The notes beneath the pieces were generated by a model. The model was not told where the DNA came from. It made no database searches and saw only the letters and a list, made by a program, of their open reading frames with translations. Of a DNA stretch of 64,000 bases, positions 1-6,768 are shown piece after piece. Numbering within the stretch: the first letter of the stretch is position 1; every line of letters starts with the position of its first letter. Where the stretch lies: assembly GCA_900465915.1 (NCBI GenBank), contig UBKJ01000023.1, forward strand, positions 1-64,000. The letters are read 5' to 3'. This stretch comes from Hyphomicrobiales bacterium (GTDB lineage: Bacteria; Pseudomonadota; Alphaproteobacteria; Rhizobiales; Rhizobiaceae). The position numbers were made by a program, and so were the translations under genes.

Positions 1-626
1 TCGGCGTCACCTTCGGCTCGGGCGCCGACTACATGCTGCAGGGCGCGCTGAAGGAGAACGGCCTGACCACGGACGACGTCTCGCTGGTCAATCTCCAGCC
101 GCAGCCGATCGTCGCCGCCTGGACCACGGGCCAGATCGACGCCGCCTATATCTGGTCGCCGATCCTGACCAAGCTGCTGGAGCAGAAGGGCACGCTGATC
201 CTCACCGACGGCGACATGGCCAAGAAGGGCTATTTCGCCGGCGACGTCGGGCTGGTGTCGGACAAGTTCGCCAAGGAGCATCCCGACCTGGTCAAGGCCT
301 GGGTGGAGCAGAACCTGCGCGCGGTCAACTGGGTCAACGGCAACAAGCCCGGCGCCTATGACGCGATGATGAAGGAGTTCGAGCTGACGCCGGAGCAGTT
401 CAAGCTGTCGGCGCTGCCGCCGGCCAACGTCTTCCCGACGCGCGCCGAGCAGCTCGACCCGCAATGGTTCGGCGACGGGGCCAAGGGCATCATCCAGTCC
501 TCGGTGCGCATCGGCGAATTCCTCAAGGCCAACAAGCTCATCACCAAGGCGCCGACCGAGGCGCAGTTGACCGAGCGGGTGGATCCGGGTTTCCTTGAAA
601 AGGCGGCCGTTCCCGACGCGCCCTGA
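1..626 (+). CDS. ABC transporter substrate-binding protein, TauA/SsuA-like (5' truncated)
   Basis: Only the C-terminal ~208 residues are present; the frame is open from base 3 with no start inside the window, so the gene begins upstream. The text resembles the second half of taurine/alkanesulfonate/nitrate-type periplasmic binding proteins: a segment on the interval between lobes (QIDAAYIWSP), then a lysine-rich surface and a final helix (EFLKANKLI). It is followed by its own permease and ATPase, so it is the binding component of that importer. The true substrate cannot be read from the sequence; this family also binds non-sulfonate ligands. A 12-bp hairpin lies 12 bases after the stop. Confidence 0.85.
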   Translation, partial: GVTFGSGADYMLQGALKENGLTTDDVSLVNLQPQPIVAAWTTGQIDAAYIWSPILTKLLEQKGTLILTDGDMAKKGYFAGDVGLVSDKFAKEHPDLVKAWVEQNLRAVNWVNGNKPGAYDAMMKEFELTPEQFKLSALPPANVFPTRAEQLDPQWFGDGAKGIIQSSVRIGEFLKANKLITKAPTEAQLTERVDPGFLEKAAVPDAP

Positions 627-638
627 CGGAGCCCGGAG

Positions 639-672
639 GCGAACGGCGCGCACCCCGTAACGCGCCGTTCGC
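639..672 (+). promoter_or_regulatory. intra-operon hairpin after the binding-protein gene
   Basis: Perfect 12-bp inverted repeat (GCGAACGGCGCG at 639-650, CGCGCCGTTCGC at 661-672) with a 10-base loop. No T-run follows, so it is more likely an mRNA 3'-stabilising or partial attenuating structure than a full terminator. Such hairpins often let the binding protein be made in excess over permease and ATPase. Confidence 0.55.
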
Positions 673-712
673 TCCCGGATCGTTGTCTCGTTCGCGAACC
701 GGAGGAAACCTC

Positions 713-1510
713 GTGAGCAGCAAAAGACCCCATTCTTCCTTTCCCCCCTATGTCCTATGGGCCGTGAGCGGCCTTTCGGTGCTGGGCTTCGTCGTGATCT
801 GGGCCCTGGCGGCGCAGTCGGGCGGCGTCTCGGCCACCTTCCTGCCCACGCCCTCGGCGGTGTGGGGCGCGCTGGTCGACGCGCAGGTGGAGGGCTATCG
901 CGGCTTCACCATCCTCGACCACACCGCCTTCAGCCTCTATCGCGTCTTCGCCGGCTTCGCGCTGGCGGTGCTTCTGGGCGTGCCGGTGGGCCTCTTGATG
1001 GGCCGCTACGAGCTTCTCTACGCGATCATCGATCCCTTCGTGGAGTTCTTCCGGCCGCTGCCGCCGCTCGGCTACTACATGCTCCTGGTGCTGTGGCTGG
1101 GGATCGGCGAATCCTCCAAGATCGTGCTCCTGTTCCTCACCGGCTTCCCGGTCATGGTCGTGTCGGCCTCGGCTGCGGTGCGCAACGTGCAGGAGAACCA
1201 TCTGCGCGTCGCCCGCTCGCTCGGCCTCAGCGAGCGGCAGGTGTTCTGGTCGGTGATCTTCCCGTCCACGCTGCCGGCGCTGTTCACCGCGGCGCGGCTG
1301 ACCATCGGCGTCACCTTCGGCTCGCTGGTGGCGGCCGAGATCGTCGCCGCCACGCGGGGCCTCGGCTTCGTGATCCTCAATTCGAGCCAGTATCTGCGCA
1401 CGGAATATGTCTTCATGGGCATTCTGATCGTCGGCGTGATCGCCATGATCCTGGACAAGCTGGCCTCGATGGCCGAACGCTGGGTGGTGCCATGGGCGGG
1501 CAGGGGATGA
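713..1510 (+). CDS. ABC transporter permease, TauC/SsuC-like
   Basis: Inner-membrane permease of the taurine/sulfonate/nitrate importer type, 265 aa, about six hydrophobic segments. The EAA-like cytoplasmic loop is visible around ARSLGLSERQVFWSVIFPST, which docks the ATPase. I chose the GTG at 713 because GGAGG at 701-705 is ideally spaced; a TTG at 683 in the same frame would place this Shine-Dalgarno inside the gene. Its stop overlaps the ATPase start (ATGA, 1507-1510), which implies coupled translation. Confidence 0.9.
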   Translation: MSSKRPHSSFPPYVLWAVSGLSVLGFVVIWALAAQSGGVSATFLPTPSAVWGALVDAQVEGYRGFTILDHTAFSLYRVFAGFALAVLLGVPVGLLMGRYELLYAIIDPFVEFFRPLPPLGYYMLLVLWLGIGESSKIVLLFLTGFPVMVVSASAAVRNVQENHLRVARSLGLSERQVFWSVIFPSTLPALFTAARLTIGVTFGSLVAAEIVAATRGLGFVILNSSQYLRTEYVFMGILIVGVIAMILDKLASMAERWVVPWAGRG

Positions 1511-2328
1511 GCATGCACGGTTCCTTCACATCGAAACGCGCCGAGGCGGGCGCGGCCATGCTCGACCTGCGCGGCGTCCATGTGCGCTTCGGCGAGGTCA
1601 ACGCGCTGGGCGGGGTCGACCTCCAGATCCGCGAGGGCGAGTTCGTCGCCGTGGTCGGGCCCTCTGGCTGCGGCAAGAGCACGCTGATGCATGTCATCGC
1701 CGGCTTCACGCGGCCGACCAGCGGCTCGATCCTGCTCAACGGCAAGCCGATCACCGCGCCCGGCGCCGACCGCACCGTGGTGCTGCAGCAGGCGACGCTG
1801 TTTCCCTGGCTGAGCGTGCGGCAGAACGTCGAATTGGGCCCGCGCGCCCGCGGCGTGCCGGAAAAGGAGCGCAGCCGGCTGGTCGAGCATTATCTGGATC
1901 TGGTGGGTCTCACGCACGCCAAGGACCGGCGGCCCTACGAGCTGTCGGGCGGCATGCAGCAGCGCGTGTCGCTGGCCCGCGCGCTCGCCAACGACACCAA
2001 GATCCTGCTGGTGGACGAGCCCTTCGGCGCGCTCGACGCGCTGACGCGCGAGAAGATGCAGCGCGAGATCGTGCGCATCTGGCACGAGACCGGCAAGACG
2101 GTGCTGTTCATCACCCACGACGTGGAGGAAGCGGCCTTCTGCGCCACCTCCATCGTGGTGATGGGGGCCAATCCCGGCCATGTGGTCGAGCGGATCGACG
2201 CGCCCTTCTCGCGCATGTACGCCACGCACCAGATGAAGGCGCGCGCCATCCGCTCGCTGCCCGATTATATCGAGCTGCGCGAAGGCGTGCTGCGCAAGGT
2301 GCTGGGGCCGGAGGTGGATGAAGATTAA
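1507..2328 (+). CDS. ABC transporter ATP-binding protein, TauB/SsuB-like
   Basis: Cytoplasmic ATPase of the importer, 273 aa. Walker A GPSGCGKST is at residues 51-59, the Q-loop sits in VLQQATLFPW (~92-101), the signature LSGGMQQ is at 146-152, Walker B ILLVDEP at 166-172, and the switch histidine is in FITHDVEEA. The FPWLSVRQNV stretch is typical of the nitrate/sulfonate/taurine subfamily. The start overlaps the permease stop; an alternative ATG lies at 1513. The gene converges on the gntR regulator of the dehydratase operon, so the transporter is adjacent to that operon but not co-transcribed with it. Confidence 0.92.
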   Translation: MSMHGSFTSKRAEAGAAMLDLRGVHVRFGEVNALGGVDLQIREGEFVAVVGPSGCGKSTLMHVIAGFTRPTSGSILLNGKPITAPGADRTVVLQQATLFPWLSVRQNVELGPRARGVPEKERSRLVEHYLDLVGLTHAKDRRPYELSGGMQQRVSLARALANDTKILLVDEPFGALDALTREKMQREIVRIWHETGKTVLFITHDVEEAAFCATSIVVMGANPGHVVERIDAPFSRMYATHQMKARAIRSLPDYIELREGVLRKVLGPEVDED

Positions 2329-2336
2329 ATTCGCGT

Positions 2337-2356
2337 GGCCGGGGGAGACTCCGGCC
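2337..2356. terminator. possible GC-rich hairpin between convergent genes
   Basis: GGCCGG (2337-2342) pairs with CCGGCC (2351-2356), and the flanking CGCG/CGCG-like bases may extend the stem. It lies in the 31-base gap between the convergent ATPase and gntR genes. There is no T-run, so it is a weak terminator candidate. Confidence 0.3.
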
Positions 2357-2359
2357 GCG

Positions 2360-3028
2360 TTACTGGGCGAGCTGGGAGACGAGGACCTCGGCCGCGTCGC
2401 GGATGTCCTTCTCGACCGAGCGGGCGAGGGCGTCGGCGTCGCCGCGCCTGAGCGCCGCGATCATGGCGTCGTGCTCGTGATTGGCGATGGAATGGAAGCG
2501 TCCCTCATGCGCCAGCATGTTGAGCCACGGTCCGGTCTGCAGCCAGCACAGGCCGATCAGCTGCAGCAGATAGGGCATGGCCGCGGTTTCGTAGAGGGCG
2601 AAGTGGAAGCGCTGGTTGTCGAAAAGATAGTCGGCGAAGCGTCCCTCGGCGATGGCCCCGTGCATGGCGGCGGACAGGGTCTCCAGCCTTGCGAAAAGCG
2701 CCTCGTCGGCGGACGGCGCGGCGGCGACGGCGGCGAGCGGCTCCAGCCGGATGCGGATGGCGGTGATCTCGTCGAAGCGCGCCCGCGTCATCTCCGGCAC
2801 GCGGATGGTGCGGTTGGGCGCGAATTCGAGCGCCCCCTCGGCGATGAGCCGCTGCAGCGCCTCGCGCACCGGCGTGGCCGAGATGCCGAGGCTGGCCCCC
2901 AGCCCGCGGATGGTCATGGACTGGCCCGGCTTGAACCGCCCCGTGCGCAGGGCGGCGCGCAGCGCCGCATAGGCCTGTTCGTGAAGCGGTTCGGAGACGA
3001 GCTGGGCGAAGTCCATGGCGTTTTCCAT
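2360..3028 (-). CDS. GntR family transcriptional regulator (FadR/FCD type)
   Basis: 222-aa DNA-binding regulator. An N-terminal winged helix (ALRTGRFKPGQSMTIRGLGA, then ISATPVREALQRL) is followed by an all-helical FCD ligand domain with metal-ligand-like residues (FHFALYE, NHEHDAMI). The ATG at 3028 is chosen over an in-frame GTG at 3085 because the sequence from about 3052 upward belongs to a dispersed repeat. It is the last gene of the dehydratase operon and the only regulator in it. The natural inference is that it senses the substrate or an intermediate and binds the palindrome at 9091-9116. Target and ligand are not shown by the sequence. Confidence 0.88.
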   Translation of the reverse strand: MENAMDFAQLVSEPLHEQAYAALRAALRTGRFKPGQSMTIRGLGASLGISATPVREALQRLIAEGALEFAPNRTIRVPEMTRARFDEITAIRIRLEPLAAVAAAPSADEALFARLETLSAAMHGAIAEGRFADYLFDNQRFHFALYETAAMPYLLQLIGLCWLQTGPWLNMLAHEGRFHSIANHEHDAMIAALRRGDADALARSVEKDIRDAAEVLVSQLAQ

Positions 3029-3051
3029 CCGGGCGTCCGGAGCGGCTCCCG

Positions 3052-3135
3052 TTTTCACGAAACCGCTCCATCTCTTTGTTTTCACGCATCGTCCTAGCGC
3101 AAAACCGCTGCACGGTTTTGCGCGGCATGCTTCAG
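3052..3135. repeat. dispersed palindromic intergenic repeat, copy 1
   Basis: The core is a perfect inverted repeat, GCGCAAAACCG (3097-3107) with CGGTTTTGCGC (3113-3123) around CTGCA, followed by GCATGCTTCAG. A second copy at 41687-41725 has the same core and tail. In both copies the tail TTCAG contains the TGA stop of a minus-strand gene (here the class III enzyme, stop 3132-3134). The stretch down to about 3052 resembles the flank I recall for a common Rhizobiales intergenic repeat. On the minus strand it could form a hairpin just after the stop, but without a T-run. Confidence 0.6.
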
Positions 3136-4448
3136 AGCGCGGCCAGCGCTGCCTCGACCGCGGCGAGGAAGCGGTCGGCCTCGGGCTTTTTCAGCACCAG
3201 CGGCGGGCGGATTTTCAGGATGTTGGCTCCCGGCCCGGTGGCGCTGATGAGCACGCCGTTGCGGCGCATGTGGTTGACCAGCGCGGCGGCCATGCGGGCG
3301 TTCGGCGCGTTGGTTTCGCGGTTCTCCACGCATTCGACCGCGAGGAACAGGCCGGCCCCGCGCACGTCGCCGACATCGTCGCGGCCCGCCGTCAGTTGCG
3401 TCAGGCCCTGCTTGAGATAGAAGCCCACGTCGCGGGCGTTTTCCTGAAGGCCTTCCTCCTCGATCACGTCGAGCACCGCCATGCCGGCGGCGCAGGCGAC
3501 CGGATTGCCGCCGAAGGTGTTGAAATAGCGCGTCTTCGCGCCGAATTCCGCCACCAGTTCGGGCCGGAGCGCCACGCCCGCCACCGGAAAGCCGTTGCCC
3601 ATGGGCTTGCCCATCGTCACCATGTCGGGGACCAGACCATGGCGCTGGAAGCCCCAGAAGGCCTCGCCGGTGCGGGCGAAGCCGGGCTGCACCTCGTCGG
3701 CGATGAACAACCCGCCCTCGGCGCGGATCAGGTCGACGGCGGGTTTCAGGAAACCGGCCGGATCGGGATAGAGCCCGTCGCTCGAAAAGACGGTGTCGAC
3801 GATGAAGGCGGCCGGTTCGATCCCGTCGGCGCGCATGGCGGCGATGGCCTGCGCGAGGTCGGCGGCGAGGCGCGCGCCCTGCTCGGCAGGCGGCACGAAC
3901 AGCGCGTTGGGGGCGGGGATCATGCGCACCCGCTTGCCGCGCGGCACGAAATCGCCGAGCGAGGGGGAGATTTCCGCCACCGCCTCGGTCAGGCCGTGAT
4001 AGGCGAGCTTCGTGACGATCACGCCCTGCCGGCGGGTGAAGGCGCGCACGATGCGCAGCGCGAGGTCGTTGGCCTCCGAGCCGGTGCAGGTGAACATCAT
4101 GTGCCCCAGCGCGGGCGGCATGGTGGCGAGAAGCCGCTCGGCATAGGCGACCACGCCTTCGTGCAGGTAGCGCGTGTGGGTGTTGAGAACGCCGAGCTGG
4201 CGGCTCACCGCCTCGACCACCTTCGGGTGGCAATGGCCGACCGAGGCGACGTTGTTATAGGCGTCGAGATAGGCGCGGCCGTCCTTGTCGTAGAGCCAGA
4301 CGCCCTCGCCGCGCACGAGGTGGATCGGCTCCTCGTAGAACAGCTTGTAGGCGGGGCCGAGCGCGCGGTTGCGGCGCTCGATCAGGGCCATGTCCTCGGG
4401 ATCGAGATCGGCGGGCCGGTTGGGGTCGAAGGCGTTGACCATGCTCAT
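3132..4448 (-). CDS. class III PLP enzyme, O-phosphoamine phospho-lyase type
   Basis: 438-aa PLP-dependent fold-type I enzyme. The Schiff-base lysine is K281 in TMGKPMGNGFPV, the cofactor aspartate is D251 in FIADEVQPGF, and the phosphate-binding segment is TGSEANDLALR (~122-132). The N-terminal region NNVASVGHCHP and the LLATMP segment match the ethanolamine-phosphate / 5-phosphohydroxylysine phospho-lyase subgroup (human ETNPPL/PHYKPL) better than ordinary GABA transaminases. That subgroup eliminates phosphate and ammonia from an O-phospho-amino alcohol to leave an aldehyde. The start overlaps the kinase stop (ATGA, 4445-4448), and the adjacent kinase supplies the matching activity. A plain aminotransferase remains possible. 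Confidence 0.8.
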   Translation of the reverse strand: MSMVNAFDPNRPADLDPEDMALIERRNRALGPAYKLFYEEPIHLVRGEGVWLYDKDGRAYLDAYNNVASVGHCHPKVVEAVSRQLGVLNTHTRYLHEGVVAYAERLLATMPPALGHMMFTCTGSEANDLALRIVRAFTRRQGVIVTKLAYHGLTEAVAEISPSLGDFVPRGKRVRMIPAPNALFVPPAEQGARLAADLAQAIAAMRADGIEPAAFIVDTVFSSDGLYPDPAGFLKPAVDLIRAEGGLFIADEVQPGFARTGEAFWGFQRHGLVPDMVTMGKPMGNGFPVAGVALRPELVAEFGAKTRYFNTFGGNPVACAAGMAVLDVIEEEGLQENARDVGFYLKQGLTQLTAGRDDVGDVRGAGLFLAVECVENRETNAPNARMAAALVNHMRRNGVLISATGPGANILKIRPPLVLKKPEADRFLAAVEAALAAL

Positions 4449-5527
4449 CGGGCGGTTTCCTTGTTGTCGCGGGCGGCGGCGCGCAGGGCTTGCGCCGTCT
4501 TTTCGGGGCCAGCCTCGTCCAGCACGGCGAGGCCGCGCCGGGCGGCGTATGTGTTGCGCAGGATATAGGGGGCGTTTTCGGGATAGCGGCGCGCCCGCCA
4601 TGCGGCGATGGTCAGCGTGGTGGCGTGGCGCAGGCGGATGAGGTCGGGCAGCAGCGCCAGCTCCTCGTCCTCCAGCGGCGTGACCGCCGCATAGCCGGCC
4701 ACCATCTCCGCCACGCGCCCGACGCCGCCTTCGCTGGTCCCGACCGGATAGGAGCAGGCCACCGCGAGGTCGCAGACGAGCGGCGTGAACACCATGTCGC
4801 CGAAGTCGATCACGCCGGTGGGGCGGGTGGCCACGGGCGCGTCGACCAGCAGGTTGTGGGGGTTGAAATCGTTGTGCACGATCTGCGCCCGCAGCGCGGG
4901 CAGGCGCGGCGCGATCTCGGCCTCGAAACGGTCGAGAAGCGCGGTCAGCCGCTTGTGCAGGGCCGCGTCCTCGACGGCGTCGAGCATGGGGCGCAGCCGG
5001 CCGGCGTGCTTGATGTCCCATTGCAGGAAATGCCCGCCGGCGGGGTGGAAGAAGCCGCGCAGGCCGCGCGCGAGCCGGGCGAGCAGGTCGCCCATGGCGC
5101 GGTCGAGGCCGGGGCCGGGCTGGGCGGCGTGCAGCATGTGGCCTTCGAGCCATGACATCAGCCGCGCGACGTGCTGCTCGCCGGAGCGGCCGGTTACGAG
5201 GGCCCAGTCCGCGCCGGCGCGGGTGGGGTGGATGCGCTGCACGGGCAGCGACGGGTCGACCGCCGCCAGATGGGTCAGCGCCATCGTCTGCATTTCCGTG
5301 ACCGCGCGGTCCTCCGCGCCGTTGGTGATCTTCAGCAGCGCCTGTCCGCCGTCGGCGAGCCGGATATGGAAATTCGCGTCCCGCTCCGACGAGAGGAGCT
5401 TGAATTCTCCCTCGACGCCGTAGATCTCTCGCGCGATTTCCGCCGCCTGTCCGGCGTCGATCAGCGGCGGCGACTGCGCCAGCAGGGAGGCGTCCGGTTC
5501 GGCGGCGGGGATGGAGGCTTTGTTCAA
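4445..5527 (-). CDS. APH-fold small-molecule kinase, hydroxylysine-kinase-like
   Basis: 360-aa aminoglycoside-phosphotransferase-fold kinase. The catalytic loop is HNDFNPHN at residues 218-225 and the metal-binding DFGD is at 241-244; the N-lobe lysine is in QALLKITNG (~62-70). The family includes hydroxylysine kinase and other amino-alcohol kinases, and its coupling to the phospho-lyase downstream repeats the eukaryotic HYKK/PHYKPL pairing. Inferred role: ATP-dependent phosphorylation of an amino alcohol in the cytoplasm, giving the phospho-lyase its substrate. It is not likely to be an antibiotic resistance gene in this catabolic context. Confidence 0.8.
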   Translation of the reverse strand: MNKASIPAAEPDASLLAQSPPLIDAGQAAEIAREIYGVEGEFKLLSSERDANFHIRLADGGQALLKITNGAEDRAVTEMQTMALTHLAAVDPSLPVQRIHPTRAGADWALVTGRSGEQHVARLMSWLEGHMLHAAQPGPGLDRAMGDLLARLARGLRGFFHPAGGHFLQWDIKHAGRLRPMLDAVEDAALHKRLTALLDRFEAEIAPRLPALRAQIVHNDFNPHNLLVDAPVATRPTGVIDFGDMVFTPLVCDLAVACSYPVGTSEGGVGRVAEMVAGYAAVTPLEDEELALLPDLIRLRHATTLTIAAWRARRYPENAPYILRNTYAARRGLAVLDEAGPEKTAQALRAAARDNKETAR

Positions 5528-5545
5528 GGGCGGTTTCCTTGTGGG

Positions 5546-6337
5546 TCAAACGGTGGAGTTGCTGCCGCCGGCCAGGCATTCGCCGCCGTCCACCACCAGC
5601 GCGTGGCCGGTGATGAAGGAGGAGCGGTCGGAGCACAGGAAAAGAATGGCTTCCGCGATCTCCTCCGGGCGGCCGAACCGGCCCATCGGCACGAGATCGC
5701 GCACCACCTTCTCCAGCGCCGCGCGACCGCCGAGCTGTGTTTCATAAGGCCCGTTGAAGGGCGTGTCGACCCATCCGGGGCAGAGCGCATTGACGCGGAC
5801 GCCGTCGCGCGCATAGTCGAGCGCGATCTGCTTGGTCATGGTGATGACGGCGGACTTGGTGGTGATATAGGCCAGCATGCCCTTGTCGAGGAAGACGCCG
5901 GCGTTGGAGGCGGTGTTGAGGATGACGCCGCCGCCTTGCGCGCGCATATGGGGCAGGACCGCGCGGCAGGCTGAGAATTGCGCCACCACGTTGATCTCCC
6001 AGGATTTGCGCATGTCGGCGGCGTCGATCTGCTCCAGCGCGCCGGCGATCTGGATGCCGGCGTGGTTGTGCAGGATGTGGATCCCGCCGTGGCTTTCCGC
6101 CGTGCGGGCGAAAAGGGCCGTGACGGCGGCCTCGTCGGCGACGTCGAGCGCCGCGGCCTCGGCCCGGCCGCCCGCCGCGCGGATCATCCCGGCGGTCTGC
6201 GCGGCCGCTTCGCCGTCACGGTCTGTGACCATGGCGAAAGCGCCGTTGGCCGCCAGAATCCGCGCCGATTCCCGGCCGATGCCGGAGCCCGCGGCGGTGA
6301 TCACGGCGACCTTGCCGCCCAGAAGCTCTTGGTTCAT
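5546..6337 (-). CDS. short-chain dehydrogenase/reductase (SDR)
   Basis: 263-aa classical SDR. The Rossmann glycine motif is TAAGSGIG near residue 14, and an acidic residue follows beta-2 (TDRDG), which favours NAD(H). The usual NNAG is NHAG here; catalytic Ser is in NTASNAG and Tyr/Lys in YITTK. It lies 12 bases after the dehydratase small-subunit gene and 18 before the kinase gene. It probably oxidises or reduces the aldehyde or alcohol made by the neighbouring enzymes. Substrate is unknown. Confidence 0.85.
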   Translation of the reverse strand: MNQELLGGKVAVITAAGSGIGRESARILAANGAFAMVTDRDGEAAAQTAGMIRAAGGRAEAAALDVADEAAVTALFARTAESHGGIHILHNHAGIQIAGALEQIDAADMRKSWEINVVAQFSACRAVLPHMRAQGGGVILNTASNAGVFLDKGMLAYITTKSAVITMTKQIALDYARDGVRVNALCPGWVDTPFNGPYETQLGGRAALEKVVRDLVPMGRFGRPEEIAEAILFLCSDRSSFITGHALVVDGGECLAGGSNSTV

Positions 6338-6348
6338 CGCAATTCTCC

Positions 6349-6768
6349 CTAAAATCGTTTCGAGAACAGGCCGCGCCGCTCATAGACGTCGGCGGCCTCG
6401 TCGATCAGCGCGGCGATGCGCTTCGCGCCGTAATCGCGCAGAAGCTCGGCCGCGCGCTCGCGCATCGGGGCCGCGGATTGGGCGCGGCCGGGGCGGAGCA
6501 GCTCGTAAGTGTCGAGGATGAGCGCCTGCGGCACGCGGGCGAGTTCCGCCGCGCGCTCCAGATTCTCGGCCAGCCGGTCGCGCGAGGCGGCGCGGGCCAC
6601 ATCGGCCTGAAGCCGCAGCATTTCCGGCGCGATGGCGAGGTCGGCCGGCGTGACGCGGCCCTCCAGCACCGCTTCGAGGGTGAAGTCGGCGAGCGAGAGG
6701 CCGCTCGCCGTCCGCACTTTTTCGGGGGCTTTTTCGGACAGGGGATAGAGGTCGCGGGGATCGGTCAT
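6349..6768 (-). CDS. B12-dependent diol dehydratase small subunit (PduE-like)
   Basis: 139-aa small (gamma) subunit of the propanediol/glycerol dehydratase family. It carries the family core YELLRPGRA followed by a long helix ending in EAADVYERRGL. The start overlaps the stop of the large/medium gene (ATGA, 6765-6768), so subunits are translationally coupled. Length is close to the roughly 140-170 aa of known gamma subunits but the N-terminal extension is short. That extension is used for microcompartment targeting in Pdu enzymes and there are no shell genes here, which suggests a free cytoplasmic enzyme. Confidence 0.88.
   Translation of the reverse strand: MTDPRDLYPLSEKAPEKVRTASGLSLADFTLEAVLEGRVTPADLAIAPEMLRLQADVARAASRDRLAENLERAAELARVPQALILDTYELLRPGRAQSAAPMRERAAELLRDYGAKRIAALIDEAADVYERRGLFSKRF

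Noticed and set aside
683..712. TTG start at 683 for the first ABC permease
   Set aside because: It would bury the ideal GGAGG at 701-705; the GTG at 713 is far better placed.
3029..3085. GTG start at 3085 extending gntR by 19 residues
   Set aside because: The extension lies in the dispersed repeat and matches no GntR N-terminus; the ATG at 3028 fits family length.
4445..5527. Aminoglycoside resistance kinase
   Set aside because: The fold is shared, but the pairing with a phospho-lyase in a catabolic operon points to an amino-alcohol kinase.
3132..5636. Single 834-codon frame that would fuse kinase region and class III PLP enzyme
   Set aside because: In this frame the part above 4448 is out of frame with the kinase. 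The kinase has its own intact frame ending at 4445, so the two are overlapping genes, not a fusion.
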